From Roseiarcus sp963775575 (GTDB lineage: Bacteria > Pseudomonadota > Alphaproteobacteria > Rhizobiales > Beijerinckiaceae), in NCBI GenBank assembly GCA_963775575.1, contig CAVZJG010000002.1, positions 2,356,001 through 2,420,000 on the forward strand: 64,000 bases of DNA, written 5' to 3'. The notes under the pieces are model-generated. The model was not told where the DNA came from. It did no database searches and saw only the letters and a list, made by a program, of their open reading frames with translations. The translations under genes and the position numbers were made by a program. Below, one piece after another: positions 34,798 to 44,781 of this stretch; position 1 is the stretch's first letter, and every line of letters begins with the position of its first letter.

Positions 34798-37364
34798 ACG
34801 AGCCGCCTCCCGCGCCGCCCCGGCGTTTCGCGCCCCTCGCGATCGCGCGCCTGGCGCTTCGCGATTTGCGCGGCGGGCTCGCGGGCCTGCGCATTTTCCT
34901 TGTCTGCATCGCGCTCGGCGTCGCCGCGATCGTCGCGGTCAATTCGCTGGCGCGCGCGCTTGACGACGGGCTGGCGCGCGACGGGCGGACGATCCTCGAC
35001 GGCGACGCGTCGTTTTCGCTGATCCACCGCGAACTCCTCCCCGAGGAGCGGGCGTTCCTGCAAAGCCGCAGCCAACTCTCGGCCATCGCCACGATGCGCG
35101 CGATGGCGCGCGGCGAGGCGGGGCAAGCGGCCCTCGTCGAGGTCAAGGCGGTCGACGAAAGCTGGCCGCGGATCGGTCGGGCGGTTTTCGACCCCGCGAC
35201 GGCGCCGGGCGCGGCGCTCGCGAAGCGGGAGAACCGCTTCGGCGCCGTGGTCGAAAGGACGCTGCTCGACCGGTTGGGCCTCGAGGTCGGCGATGCGTTC
35301 GACCTCGGCGCGGCGCGCTTCGAGATTCGCGCCAAACTGGTCTCGGAGCCGGACCGGCTCGCGACCGGCGTCGGCCTTGGCCCGCGCGTGCTGATTTCGC
35401 AAGACGCGCTGGCCGCCAGCGGCTTGGTCCAACCCGGCGCGCTCGTCCGCTGGACGACGCGCGTGCTTCTGAACGCAGGCGGCGCGCCGCCGAACGCGGC
35501 CGCCCTCGAGGCATTCGTCGACTCGGCGAAGGCGGCGTTCCCCGAGGCGGGCTGGGAGATAAGAACGCGGTCGAACGTCGCGCCGGAGTTTTCGCGCGAC
35601 TTCGACCGCTTCGGCGAGTTCCTCGCGCTGGTCGGCTTGATTGCGCTCGTCGTCGGCGGCGTCGGCGTCGCCAACGCGGCCCAAGGCTTCGTCGAGCGCA
35701 AGCGCGCGACTCTGGCTATCCTCAAGGCGCTCGGCGCGAGCGGCGGCGTGGTCGTCGCGCTGGCGCTGATCGAATTTCTCGCCGTAGCGCTGATCGGCGT
35801 CGGCGCAGGACTAGCGATCGGGGCGGCGGCGCCGTTCGCCGTCGCGGCGCTGTTCGGCCCCGTTCTGCCGTTGCCGATGGCGCCGGCGATCTACCCGAAC
35901 GAACTCGCGCTCGGCGCTCTCTACGGCTTGCTGACGGCGTTCGTCTTCGCCGTCGCGCCGCTGGGGCGCGCGCACGACGTTGCGGTTTCCCAGCTCTTCC
36001 GCCATCTCGTCGAGACGCGCGCCGCGCGCCCGCGTCTTCGCTACGTCGCCGCCGCGACGCTCGCCGCCGCGACGCTCGCCGCCGTCGCGATCCTCGCCAG
36101 CCCGCAGCGCTCGATCGCGATCGTCGTGGCGGTTGCGACGGCGCTGGCGTTTGGCGCGCTGCGGCTCGTCGCGGCGAGCGCGATGGCGCTGGCGCGCCGG
36201 GCGCCGCGCGCGCGTTCGGTCGTCTGGCGCATGGCGATCGCCAATCTCTGCCGACCCGGCGCGCCGACTCCTTCGGTCGTGCTGTCGCTCGGGCTCGGCC
36301 TGGCGGTTCTGGTCGCGCTGACCCTGGTCGATTCCAATCTGCGCGGCGAATTGCGGCGCGCCACGCCCGGGGAAACGCCGAGCTTCTATTTTCTCGACGT
36401 GCGCAGCGGCGAAATCGCCGCGTTCCGCAGCTTTCTTAGCCTCGAGGCGCCGCGGGCCAAAATCGTCGAGGCGCCGATGTTGCGCGGCCGCGTCGTCAGG
36501 ATCGGCGACGTCCCCGCGGAAAGCTTCAAAGCTAGGGAAAGCGTCGCCTGGGTTCTCGAAAGCGACCGCGGCGTCACCTTCGCCGATGCGCCGCCCGAGG
36601 GGTCGCAAGTCGTCGCCGGGCGATGGTGGCCCGCCGACTATTCCGGGCCGCCGCTGGTTTCGCTCGAGGCGGGCGTCGCCGAAGGGCTCGGCGTCAAGAT
36701 CGGCGACGCGATCACGCTCAACGTCCTCGGCCGTGAAGTCACGGCGACGATTGGCAACTTGCGTAAGGTTAACTGGCGAAGCTTCGGCATCAATTTCGTC
36801 TTCGTCTTCACCCCCGACGCCTTCAAAGGGGCGCCCTATACGGCGCTCGTCACTGCGGCGCTGCCGGACGGGGCGGACGAAAGCGCGCTGATGAAGGCCG
36901 CGGCGCACGACTTTCCCTCCATCGCGGCGGTCGAGGTGCGCGACGCGCTGGAGACGATCGAGGCGCTGACCGCCAAGCTGGCGCTGGCGATCCGCTCGGC
37001 CTCGGGCGTCGCGCTGGCGTCCTCGATTCTGGTGCTGGCGAGCGCGCTCGCCGCCAATCGGCGCGCCCGCATCTTCGACGCCGTGATCCTGAAGATATTG
37101 GGCGCGACGCGCGCTCGCCTCATGGCGACGTTTCTGATCGAATACGCGCTGCTCGGCGCGGCGACGGCGGCGTTCGGCGTCGCGGCCGGAGCGCTGGCGG
37201 CCTATGTCGTCGTCGTGCGCGTCATGGGCCTCGATTTCGTCTTCGCGCCTGAGCCGGCTCTCGCCGCGGCCGGGGCGGGGCTGGCGCTCACCGTCGCGCT
37301 GGGCATGATCGGCGCTTGGCGCATACTCGGTCAAAAGCCCGCCGCTTTCCTGCGCGAACTCTAG
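34794..37364 (+). CDS. ybbP: FtsX-like ABC permease, YbbP-like
   Basis: An 856-residue membrane protein: one N-terminal transmembrane helix (LRIFLVCIALGVAAIVAVNSLA), a large periplasmic region, a four-helix FtsX block (about 280-400, FLALVGLIALVVGGVGVANAAQGFVERKRATLAILKALGA), two more helices, a second periplasmic region and a terminal FtsX block. Ten helices with duplicated FtsX cores is the YbbP layout. Such permeases do not import; they extract envelope lipids or lipoproteins or transmit force. Coupled to ybbA by ATGA overlap. Confidence 0.92.
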   Translation: MNEPPPAPPRRFAPLAIARLALRDLRGGLAGLRIFLVCIALGVAAIVAVNSLARALDDGLARDGRTILDGDASFSLIHRELLPEERAFLQSRSQLSAIATMRAMARGEAGQAALVEVKAVDESWPRIGRAVFDPATAPGAALAKRENRFGAVVERTLLDRLGLEVGDAFDLGAARFEIRAKLVSEPDRLATGVGLGPRVLISQDALAASGLVQPGALVRWTTRVLLNAGGAPPNAAALEAFVDSAKAAFPEAGWEIRTRSNVAPEFSRDFDRFGEFLALVGLIALVVGGVGVANAAQGFVERKRATLAILKALGASGGVVVALALIEFLAVALIGVGAGLAIGAAAPFAVAALFGPVLPLPMAPAIYPNELALGALYGLLTAFVFAVAPLGRAHDVAVSQLFRHLVETRAARPRLRYVAAATLAAATLAAVAILASPQRSIAIVVAVATALAFGALRLVAASAMALARRAPRARSVVWRMAIANLCRPGAPTPSVVLSLGLGLAVLVALTLVDSNLRGELRRATPGETPSFYFLDVRSGEIAAFRSFLSLEAPRAKIVEAPMLRGRVVRIGDVPAESFKARESVAWVLESDRGVTFADAPPEGSQVVAGRWWPADYSGPPLVSLEAGVAEGLGVKIGDAITLNVLGREVTATIGNLRKVNWRSFGINFVFVFTPDAFKGAPYTALVTAALPDGADESALMKAAAHDFPSIAAVEVRDALETIEALTAKLALAIRSASGVALASSILVLASALAANRRARIFDAVILKILGATRARLMATFLIEYALLGAATAAFGVAAGALAAYVVVVRVMGLDFVFAPEPALAAAGAGLALTVALGMIGAWRILGQKPAAFLREL

Positions 37365-37529
37365 AATAAGCGCCGCCTCTAGCGGGAAAGCCGCCGGCGC
37401 CGCTGTTCACGCGACGTTCAAAATCTTCGGCTTCACTTGGCAATTGCGTTCGGCGCGCTTAAATGACCGTTTGGGACAGGCGGGGTCGGCTCGGGACTTC
37501 CCGGCCGCGCCGCTGTCGATGGGAACCCG

Positions 37530-39452
<1,923 letters not shown>

Positions 39453-39460
39453 ATCCAGCG

Positions 39461-39491
39461 ACGGGCGCCCTTCGGGGCGCCCGTTTCGTTT
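39461..39491 (+). terminator. Rho-independent terminator of ftsH
   Basis: ACGGGCGCCC-TTCG-GGGCGCCCGT, perfect 10-bp arms with a stable tetraloop, followed by TTCGTTT, nine bases after the ftsH stop. Confidence 0.85.
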
Positions 39492-39671
39492 GCGCGGAAC
39501 GCAGCCCCGAAGCCGCCGTTCTTGCGCAAGCGGGAATCCCGTCCTGCCGCCGCCGCCTCGCGTCGAGACGGGGCGCGTCCACATATGCGTTTCGGCTGCG
39601 TTTCGGCGGCGGTCCGGGTTGCGGGACGCCGAGACCGCGCCATTGTCGCCCGCCCTAGGAACGATCCGCCC

Positions 39672-40088
39672 GTGCGCCAGTTCGCCACTTCCATCCGCGT
39701 CCGCACCTGCGGCCGCGGCGTTTACGAGATCACCCGCGAGGTCGCGGGCTGGGTCGACGCGCAGGGGCTCCACGCCGGGCTGCTGACGCTATTCTGCCGC
39801 CACACCTCGGCCTCGCTCGTCATCCAGGAGAACGCGGCGCCGGACGTGCGCGACGATCTCGATGCGTTCTTCGAGCGCCTGGCGCCCGAGGACGGACGTT
39901 ATCGCCACGAGGACGAAGGCCCCGACGACATGCCGGCGCATCTGCGCGCCGCCCTGACCAACGTCAGCCTGTCGATCCCGCTCGTCGGCGGCGCGCTGGC
40001 GCTGGGGACCTGGCAGGGCGTCTATCTGTTCGAGCACCGCCGCGCGCCCCACCTGCGCGAGGTCGCGCTGCATCTGTTCGGGGAGTGA
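39672..40088 (+). CDS. YjbQ/UPF0047 family protein
   Basis: A 138-residue protein of the UPF0047 (YjbQ) family. The GTG at 39672 gives the usual N-terminus and length. Conserved blocks are GLLTLFCRHTSASLVIQENAAPDVRDDLDAFF, the His-rich YRHEDEGPDDMPAHLRAAL and LGTWQGVYLFEHR near the C-terminus; the His/Asp/Glu residues form a metal site in solved structures. Some members have thiamin-phosphate synthase side activity, but the real role is unclear. Longer in-frame starts upstream are not conserved. Confidence 0.92.
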   Translation: MRQFATSIRVRTCGRGVYEITREVAGWVDAQGLHAGLLTLFCRHTSASLVIQENAAPDVRDDLDAFFERLAPEDGRYRHEDEGPDDMPAHLRAALTNVSLSIPLVGGALALGTWQGVYLFEHRRAPHLREVALHLFGE

Positions 40089-40097
40089 CGGGCCGCC

Positions 40098-40746
40098 TCA
40101 CCCGCCCTTCAGCGCCTCGACGACCTTCAGCGCGTCGGGCGAGTCCCACTTGACCGCGCCGGCGACGGCGCCGAGCTCGCAGCCCGCCTTGTCGATCAGC
40201 AGCGTGGTCGGCAGGCCGAGCGCCTTGCCGGCGGCGCGCACGGCGTCCAGCGCGTCGCCGCTGGGGTCGGCGTAGCGCGTCAGCGCCTTGACGCCGAGGC
40301 CGTCGAGAAAGGCTTTCGGCCGATCGAGCCGCGTCGTGTCGACGTCGACCGCCACGACCTCGAAGTCCTTGTCTCCCGCCTTCGCCTGCAGGCGATCGAG
40401 CGCGGGCGTTTCGGCGCGGCAGGGAGCGCACCAGGTCGCCCAGAGATTGAGGAGAACCGCGCGGCCGCGAAAATCGGCGAGGGTCAGCTCGAGCTCCGTC
40501 CGGGCCGTCGAAGGCGATTCGAGCGGCGGGCCTCGGGTTCTCGTCGACGGCGAGCGCGGCGATTTCGCCGCGCGCCAGCGGCGCCAGGCGGGCGCCGAGT
40601 TGGGCCGAGGAGGCGGGGCAATCGGCGTCGGCCTTGCCGGGCGCCGGCGCTTTCCCATATAGCACCCCAAGCGTAGCCATGGCGGCCAGCGCGACGGCGC
40701 CGCCCGCTGCGCCAATTCGGCGGTTCCGCTTGTCGCTTTCACTCAT
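40098..40746 (-). pseudogene. tlpA: TlpA-like thiol:disulfide reductase, frameshifted
   Basis: Two frames together encode a TlpA-like periplasmic thioredoxin that supports cytochrome oxidase assembly in rhizobia. ATG 40746 begins MSESDKRNRRIGAAGG with one membrane anchor (AVALAAMATLGVLYG) and runs in frame to AFDGPDG; from about 40,490 the homology (ELTLADFRGRAVLLNLWATWCAPC, with the CAPC active site, to the end at 40,098) continues in another frame. One extra base near GGAGCTCGAGCTG (about 40,487-40,499) explains it. The 649-bp span is not a multiple of three. Either a real frameshift or an assembly error; the downstream part is otherwise intact. Divergent from argH. Confidence 0.78.
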
Positions 40747-40770
40747 CGTTCGATTCGGGGCCTTGCAACC

Positions 40771-42186
40771 ATGAGCAACACAATGTGGGGCGGACGTTTC
40801 GCCGGCGGCCCGGCTGACATCATGGAGGAAATCAACGCCTCCATCGACTTCGATCGCAAGCTGGCGATGCAGGACATCGCGGGATCGCAGGCGCATGTCG
40901 CCATGCTCGCCTCCCAAGGCATCATCGGCCCGGCCGACGCCGAGGCGATCGCCGCCGGTCTCGCCCAAGTCAAGGGCGAAATCGAGGCGGGGACCTTCGT
41001 CTTCTCGCGCGCGCTCGAGGACATTCATATGAATGTCGAGCAGCGGCTCAGCGAAATCGTCGGCCCCGCCGCGGGCCGGCTGCACACCGCGCGCTCGCGC
41101 AACGATCAGGTCGCGGTCGATTTCAAGCTGTGGGTGCGCGATGCGATCGACGCGCTCGATGGCCAAATGGCCGAGCTGCAACGGGCGCTGAGCCAGCGCG
41201 CGCTCGAATGCGCGGCGCTGGTCATGCCCGGCTTCACCCATCTGCAATCGGCGCAGCCGGTCACCTTCGGCCACCATTTGCTCGCCTATGTCGAGATGCT
41301 GGCGCGTGATCGCGGACGCCTGGCCGACGCGCGCAAGCGCCTCAACGAATGCCCGCTCGGCGCGGCGGCGCTCGCGGGCACCTCCTTTCCCATCGACCGG
41401 CATATGACGGCCGAGGCGCTCGGCTTCATCAGACCGACCGCCAATTCGCTCGACTCCGTCGCCGACCGCGACTTCGCGCTCGAGACGCTCGCCGCGGCGG
41501 CGATTGCGGCGACGCACCTGTCGCGCCTCGCGGAGGAGATCGTGTTGTGGACGACGCCGCAGTTCGGCTTCGTAAAACTCTCCGACGCGTTTTCGACCGG
41601 CTCCTCGATCATGCCGCAGAAGCGCAACCCCGACGCCGCCGAACTGGCGCGCGGCAAGACCGGCCGCGTCGTCGGCGTGCTCGTCGGGTTGCTGATGGTG
41701 ATGAAGGGCCTGCCGCTCGCCTACGCGAAGGACATGCAGGAGGACAAGGAGGGCGCCTTCGACGCGGTCGAGACGCTGTCGCTGTGCCTGGCGGCGATGA
41801 CCGGCATGGTCCGAGACATGACCCCCGACGCCAAACGCATGAAGGCGGCGGCCAGCGCCGGCTACGCAACCGCGACCGATTTCGCGGACTGGTTGACGCG
41901 CGCGCTGAAAATGCCGTTCCGCGAGGCCCACCAGGCGACGGGCCGCATCGTCGCGCTGGCCTCGACGCGCGGCGTCGCGCTGGAAAAGCTGCCGCTCGCC
42001 GAAATGCAGAGCGTCGAGCCGCGCATCACTGAAGAGGTTTTCGGCGTGCTCGGCGTCGAGCGCTCGGTGAAGAGCCGGAGATCCTATGGCGGCACGGCGC
42101 CGGCCAACGTTCGGCGGCAGGCGCGGGGGTGGATCAAGCGGCTCGGGAAGGGGCGGGCGACCACGCCTGATCAAACCGTTGCCTGA
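40771..42186 (+). CDS. argH: Argininosuccinate lyase
   Basis: Splits argininosuccinate to arginine and fumarate, the last step of arginine synthesis. The 471-residue protein starts MSNTMWGGRFAGGPADIM and has the three conserved regions of the fumarase/aspartase superfamily: HTARSRNDQVAVDFKLW, GFTHLQSAQPVTFGHH with the catalytic His, and the signature GSSIMPQKRNPD beginning near residue 277 with the catalytic Ser. The C-terminal 20 residues are a basic extension. Divergent from tlpA with 24 bp between starts. Confidence 0.96.
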   Translation: MSNTMWGGRFAGGPADIMEEINASIDFDRKLAMQDIAGSQAHVAMLASQGIIGPADAEAIAAGLAQVKGEIEAGTFVFSRALEDIHMNVEQRLSEIVGPAAGRLHTARSRNDQVAVDFKLWVRDAIDALDGQMAELQRALSQRALECAALVMPGFTHLQSAQPVTFGHHLLAYVEMLARDRGRLADARKRLNECPLGAAALAGTSFPIDRHMTAEALGFIRPTANSLDSVADRDFALETLAAAAIAATHLSRLAEEIVLWTTPQFGFVKLSDAFSTGSSIMPQKRNPDAAELARGKTGRVVGVLVGLLMVMKGLPLAYAKDMQEDKEGAFDAVETLSLCLAAMTGMVRDMTPDAKRMKAAASAGYATATDFADWLTRALKMPFREAHQATGRIVALASTRGVALEKLPLAEMQSVEPRITEEVFGVLGVERSVKSRRSYGGTAPANVRRQARGWIKRLGKGRATTPDQTVA

Positions 42187-42194
42187 CCGCGACC

Positions 42195-42596
42195 GTGCAA
42201 TCGCCGACGAAACGCGACGGGGCGATTTCTTGGAGTCTGCCATTGCAGCCAATCAGTGCAGCGGACGAACAAACATTCCTGGCCGACAAGAGACCCGATG
42301 GACCGGTGTTCGCCCTATCGCAGCCACAAGACGCCAATCGCGCGCATGTTGTTACGCCCACTTTTGTCCGGAGGCGAAGTAAGGGCTGGTTCTTCGCGTA
42401 TTGCTACAGCTGCAAGCGCGATGAACGCTTTGACATGCGAGGTCCGGTGTACTTCGATCCCTTTTCAGGCGCGACAATCGGAGTTGAATTCGAGAGGGCT
42501 TTGCGCGTAGGGGTGGACGTTCGCGCCGAGTGGATGCGGCGGCGAAAATCCCTCCACGAATTGGATCGCGCGGAAAGGCTACTGCGCCCTCGCTGA
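42195..42596 (+). CDS. Hypothetical protein
   Basis: A possible 133-residue protein I do not recognise. It starts eight bases after argH and contains a single CxxC (FAYCYSCKRDERFD) and a charged C-terminal helix (RAEWMRRRKSLHELDRAERLL). The frame uses less GC than its neighbours and the opposite-strand frame looks poorer, which mildly favours coding. No ribosome site is obvious. Confidence 0.4.
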   Translation: MQSPTKRDGAISWSLPLQPISAADEQTFLADKRPDGPVFALSQPQDANRAHVVTPTFVRRRSKGWFFAYCYSCKRDERFDMRGPVYFDPFSGATIGVEFERALRVGVDVRAEWMRRRKSLHELDRAERLLRPR

Positions 42597-42624
42597 CGTT
42601 TCTCGTTGGGGCCAAACGATATAC

Positions 42625-43038
42625 TCAGTCCGCCCCCGCCTTCCCCCTCAGCGCCTTCACCGCGCCGCGACGGCTTTTCTCGTCGAGGCGGCGCGTCTTG
42701 GCGGCGAGCGTCGGCCGGGTCGGACGGCGCGGCTTTTCGCGCTGCTGCGCCTTGTGCAGAAGCGCCGCGAGCCGCTGGCGCGCGTCGTCGCGGTTGCGCG
42801 GCTGGCTGGAAAACCGCTGGGCGAAGATGACGATGACGCCGTCTTGCGTAGCGCGCGCGCCGGCGAGCTTGATCAGCTTAATGGCGACGTCGTTGGGCAG
42901 GCTCGGCGAGCGGCGCGCGTCGAAGCGCAATTCGACCGCGCTGGCGACTTTGTTGACGTTCTGCCCGCCCGGCCCGGACGAGCGCAGGAAGCTTTCGACG
43001 ATCTCGCTCTCGTCGATGAGGAGATCGCGGACTTTCAT
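42625..43038 (-). CDS. arfB: Alternative ribosome-rescue peptidyl-tRNA hydrolase
   Basis: Rescues ribosomes stalled without a stop codon by hydrolysing peptidyl-tRNA. The 137-residue protein has the release-factor core with the catalytic GGQ in RSSGPGGQNVNKVASAVELRFD (about residues 19-40) and the basic C-terminal tail (QQREKPRRPTRPTLAAKTRRLDEKSRR-like) that enters the mRNA channel. ATG 43038 overlaps the stop of the DUF4276 gene by four bases, so arfB is translated from the same transcript as the AAA/DUF4276 pair. Confidence 0.93.
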   Translation of the reverse strand: MKVRDLLIDESEIVESFLRSSGPGGQNVNKVASAVELRFDARRSPSLPNDVAIKLIKLAGARATQDGVIVIFAQRFSSQPRNRDDARQRLAALLHKAQQREKPRRPTRPTLAAKTRRLDEKSRRGAVKALRGKAGAD

Positions 43039-43589
43039 GGCATTTCCGCCAACTTCCGCAATCCCGAGACAAAATGTTTGAAGCTCGTGGACCGTGTTGA
43101 GAAGACATCCAACTCCGGACCGATGCGGCGCGCGTGTTCGATTTGCCCCCGGTTGTGGGCATGATGCAAAAATATGCGCTTTGGGTCGGCGATGGCGTCA
43201 ACGTTCCCGCTCAGCCTTCTTCTTGGAATCTCGCTCGTCAGCGCCCCTGCGGCGGCCAAGGCGCCCGGTTGCGCGAGATACCAAGCCTCCAATTCCTGAC
43301 ACACAATTCGGACGATCGTCCTAGGGCGTTTGTCGCGGGGAACCCTTTCCCGAAGGCCGCGCTTGAGCGCCTTGCAGTCCTTATTGTCGCCGTCGCGCAG
43401 TATGAGGAATTTGGAGTTCGGAAACGGGTCGTTGGCGATCTTACTGGAGAAGGATCGCTCAAGATCGCCAGCGCCTCGATGCTTCAGGATCGTCACGCGT
43501 TCGAGCAATCCGAGGTTTCGCGCTACGGCGCGCGTGATCTCGTAGGCGGACGGCTCCTCGACGAAGACGACAATGTCCGGTTCAGACAT
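43035..43589 (-). CDS. DUF4276 (TOPRIM-like) protein
   Basis: A 184-residue protein matching the DUF4276 family by its pattern: N-terminal strand and acidic pair IVVFVEEPSAYE (Glu11, Glu12), the KHRGAGDLERS block, FLILRDGDNKDCKALK (Asp66, Asp68), then IVRIVCQELEAWYL. The spaced Glu and DxD fit a TOPRIM fold, which in OLD and related conflict proteins is a metal-dependent nuclease. The gene overlaps the upstream AAA ATPase by eight bases, and such pairs are common in accessory DNA. Activity here is inferred. Confidence 0.78.
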   Translation of the reverse strand: MSEPDIVVFVEEPSAYEITRAVARNLGLLERVTILKHRGAGDLERSFSSKIANDPFPNSKFLILRDGDNKDCKALKRGLRERVPRDKRPRTIVRIVCQELEAWYLAQPGALAAAGALTSEIPRRRLSGNVDAIADPKRIFLHHAHNRGQIEHARRIGPELDVFSTRSTSFKHFVSGLRKLAEMP

Positions 43590-44772
43590 TTGAACTCGCG
43601 CCCGCGAAGGCGCCTTGACGCCAAAGCGCGCCGAGCCGTTCGCCGCTCGCCGCCCACGCCTTCAAGCGCGCGTCGTCACGCGCACGCCGAACCGTGGTCA
43701 AACCTTTCTGCTTTTGCAGCCAGAAAATCGAGTCGAGCGGGGCCTCGTCGACAAAGTCCGGTGAGTGAGTAGAGACGAATATCTGCCCGCCGCGCCGCGA
43801 ATATGTCTGACAATCCTCAGCGAGACTGCCGAGGGTCTCCAGATAAAGACGATTTTCCGGCTCTTCCAAGCAGAGAAGCGGAGGCGCATTCGGATCGTAA
43901 AGAAGAACCAGGTAGGCAAACAACGCGATCGTGCCGTCCGAAACGAACCGCACGTCGAAAGGATCTTTGAAGCTTCCGTCGGTGAAGCGAAGAATGATGC
44001 GCCCGTCCTCAGTCACATTCGCTTCGACGGTTGTCAGGCCGGGCACCCGTTCCGCCATGGCCTTAAGAATTCCTTGGAAGACGGAAGGATGATTTTCGCG
44101 AAGGTATTTCGCGACCAGAGCGAGATTTTCGCCCTGCGTCGAAAGATGTTCCGCGAACCCCGCATCCGGCATGGGTCTGGCCGCATCGATGTCGAAGTCT
44201 GAAACGTGCCAGCGCTCGATCAGATTGCGAAGGGCGCTCGCCGCTTCAAAGCGCTGGAACTGACCAAGCCCCTTGATGGCGAGAATGTCCGGGGATTCGA
44301 GCCGCTGCGTTTCGCGATCGACCGTCCCCTGAGGCGAAGCGAGTTCCGCCTCGTTACGGATCGCTTCGCCCTCGCCATTTTCAAACCGCAGGAAATCGTA
44401 TGGCTTGCCGCCGCCAAAGCGCGCGTAACGCAATTGCTCGCGCGTGACGCTGACGACGCCGTTCCTTGATCCGATTTCGACGAGATAGGTGACGGTTCGC
44501 TCCCCGATCTTGAGCGGCGCCCTGATTTTCAATTCGATCTCGATGGTTTCAGTCCCGTGCCCGCGCGTGACGACTTCGCGAAAGCCGCCACGACGCGCCA
44601 GCGCCGATCGCACATTGTCCTTCAGGCAATCGCGCAGGAATCCGAACACGTCAAACAGCGTCGACTTGCCCGAGCCGTTCGCGCCGACAAAAACAGCGAA
44701 AGGCGGAATGTCCTTCACGATGGCGTTCTGAAACGCCTTGAAGTTCTTGAGGCGGATTTGCTCGATGCGCAT
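43582..44772 (-). CDS. AAA family ATPase (AAA_21, OLD/SMC-like)
   Basis: A 396-residue ABC/SMC-fold ATPase: N-terminal MRIEQIRLKNFKAFQNA, Walker A VGANGSGKST (29-38), signature-like region FVSDGTIALFAYLVLL (276-291), Walker B LLCLEEPENRLY (299-310) and the switch histidine VSTHSPDF (333-340). No TOPRIM domain is fused; instead the next gene encodes one, so the two resemble a split OLD-type system. A role in phage or plasmid defence is inference. It starts nine bases after the leuC stop, within an operon-like row leuC-AAA-DUF4276-arfB. GC is lower than in leuC, suggesting insertion. Confidence 0.85.
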   Translation of the reverse strand: MRIEQIRLKNFKAFQNAIVKDIPPFAVFVGANGSGKSTLFDVFGFLRDCLKDNVRSALARRGGFREVVTRGHGTETIEIELKIRAPLKIGERTVTYLVEIGSRNGVVSVTREQLRYARFGGGKPYDFLRFENGEGEAIRNEAELASPQGTVDRETQRLESPDILAIKGLGQFQRFEAASALRNLIERWHVSDFDIDAARPMPDAGFAEHLSTQGENLALVAKYLRENHPSVFQGILKAMAERVPGLTTVEANVTEDGRIILRFTDGSFKDPFDVRFVSDGTIALFAYLVLLYDPNAPPLLCLEEPENRLYLETLGSLAEDCQTYSRRGGQIFVSTHSPDFVDEAPLDSIFWLQKQKGLTTVRRARDDARLKAWAASGERLGALWRQGAFAGASSNV

Positions 44773-44781
44773 TGTCGTCTC

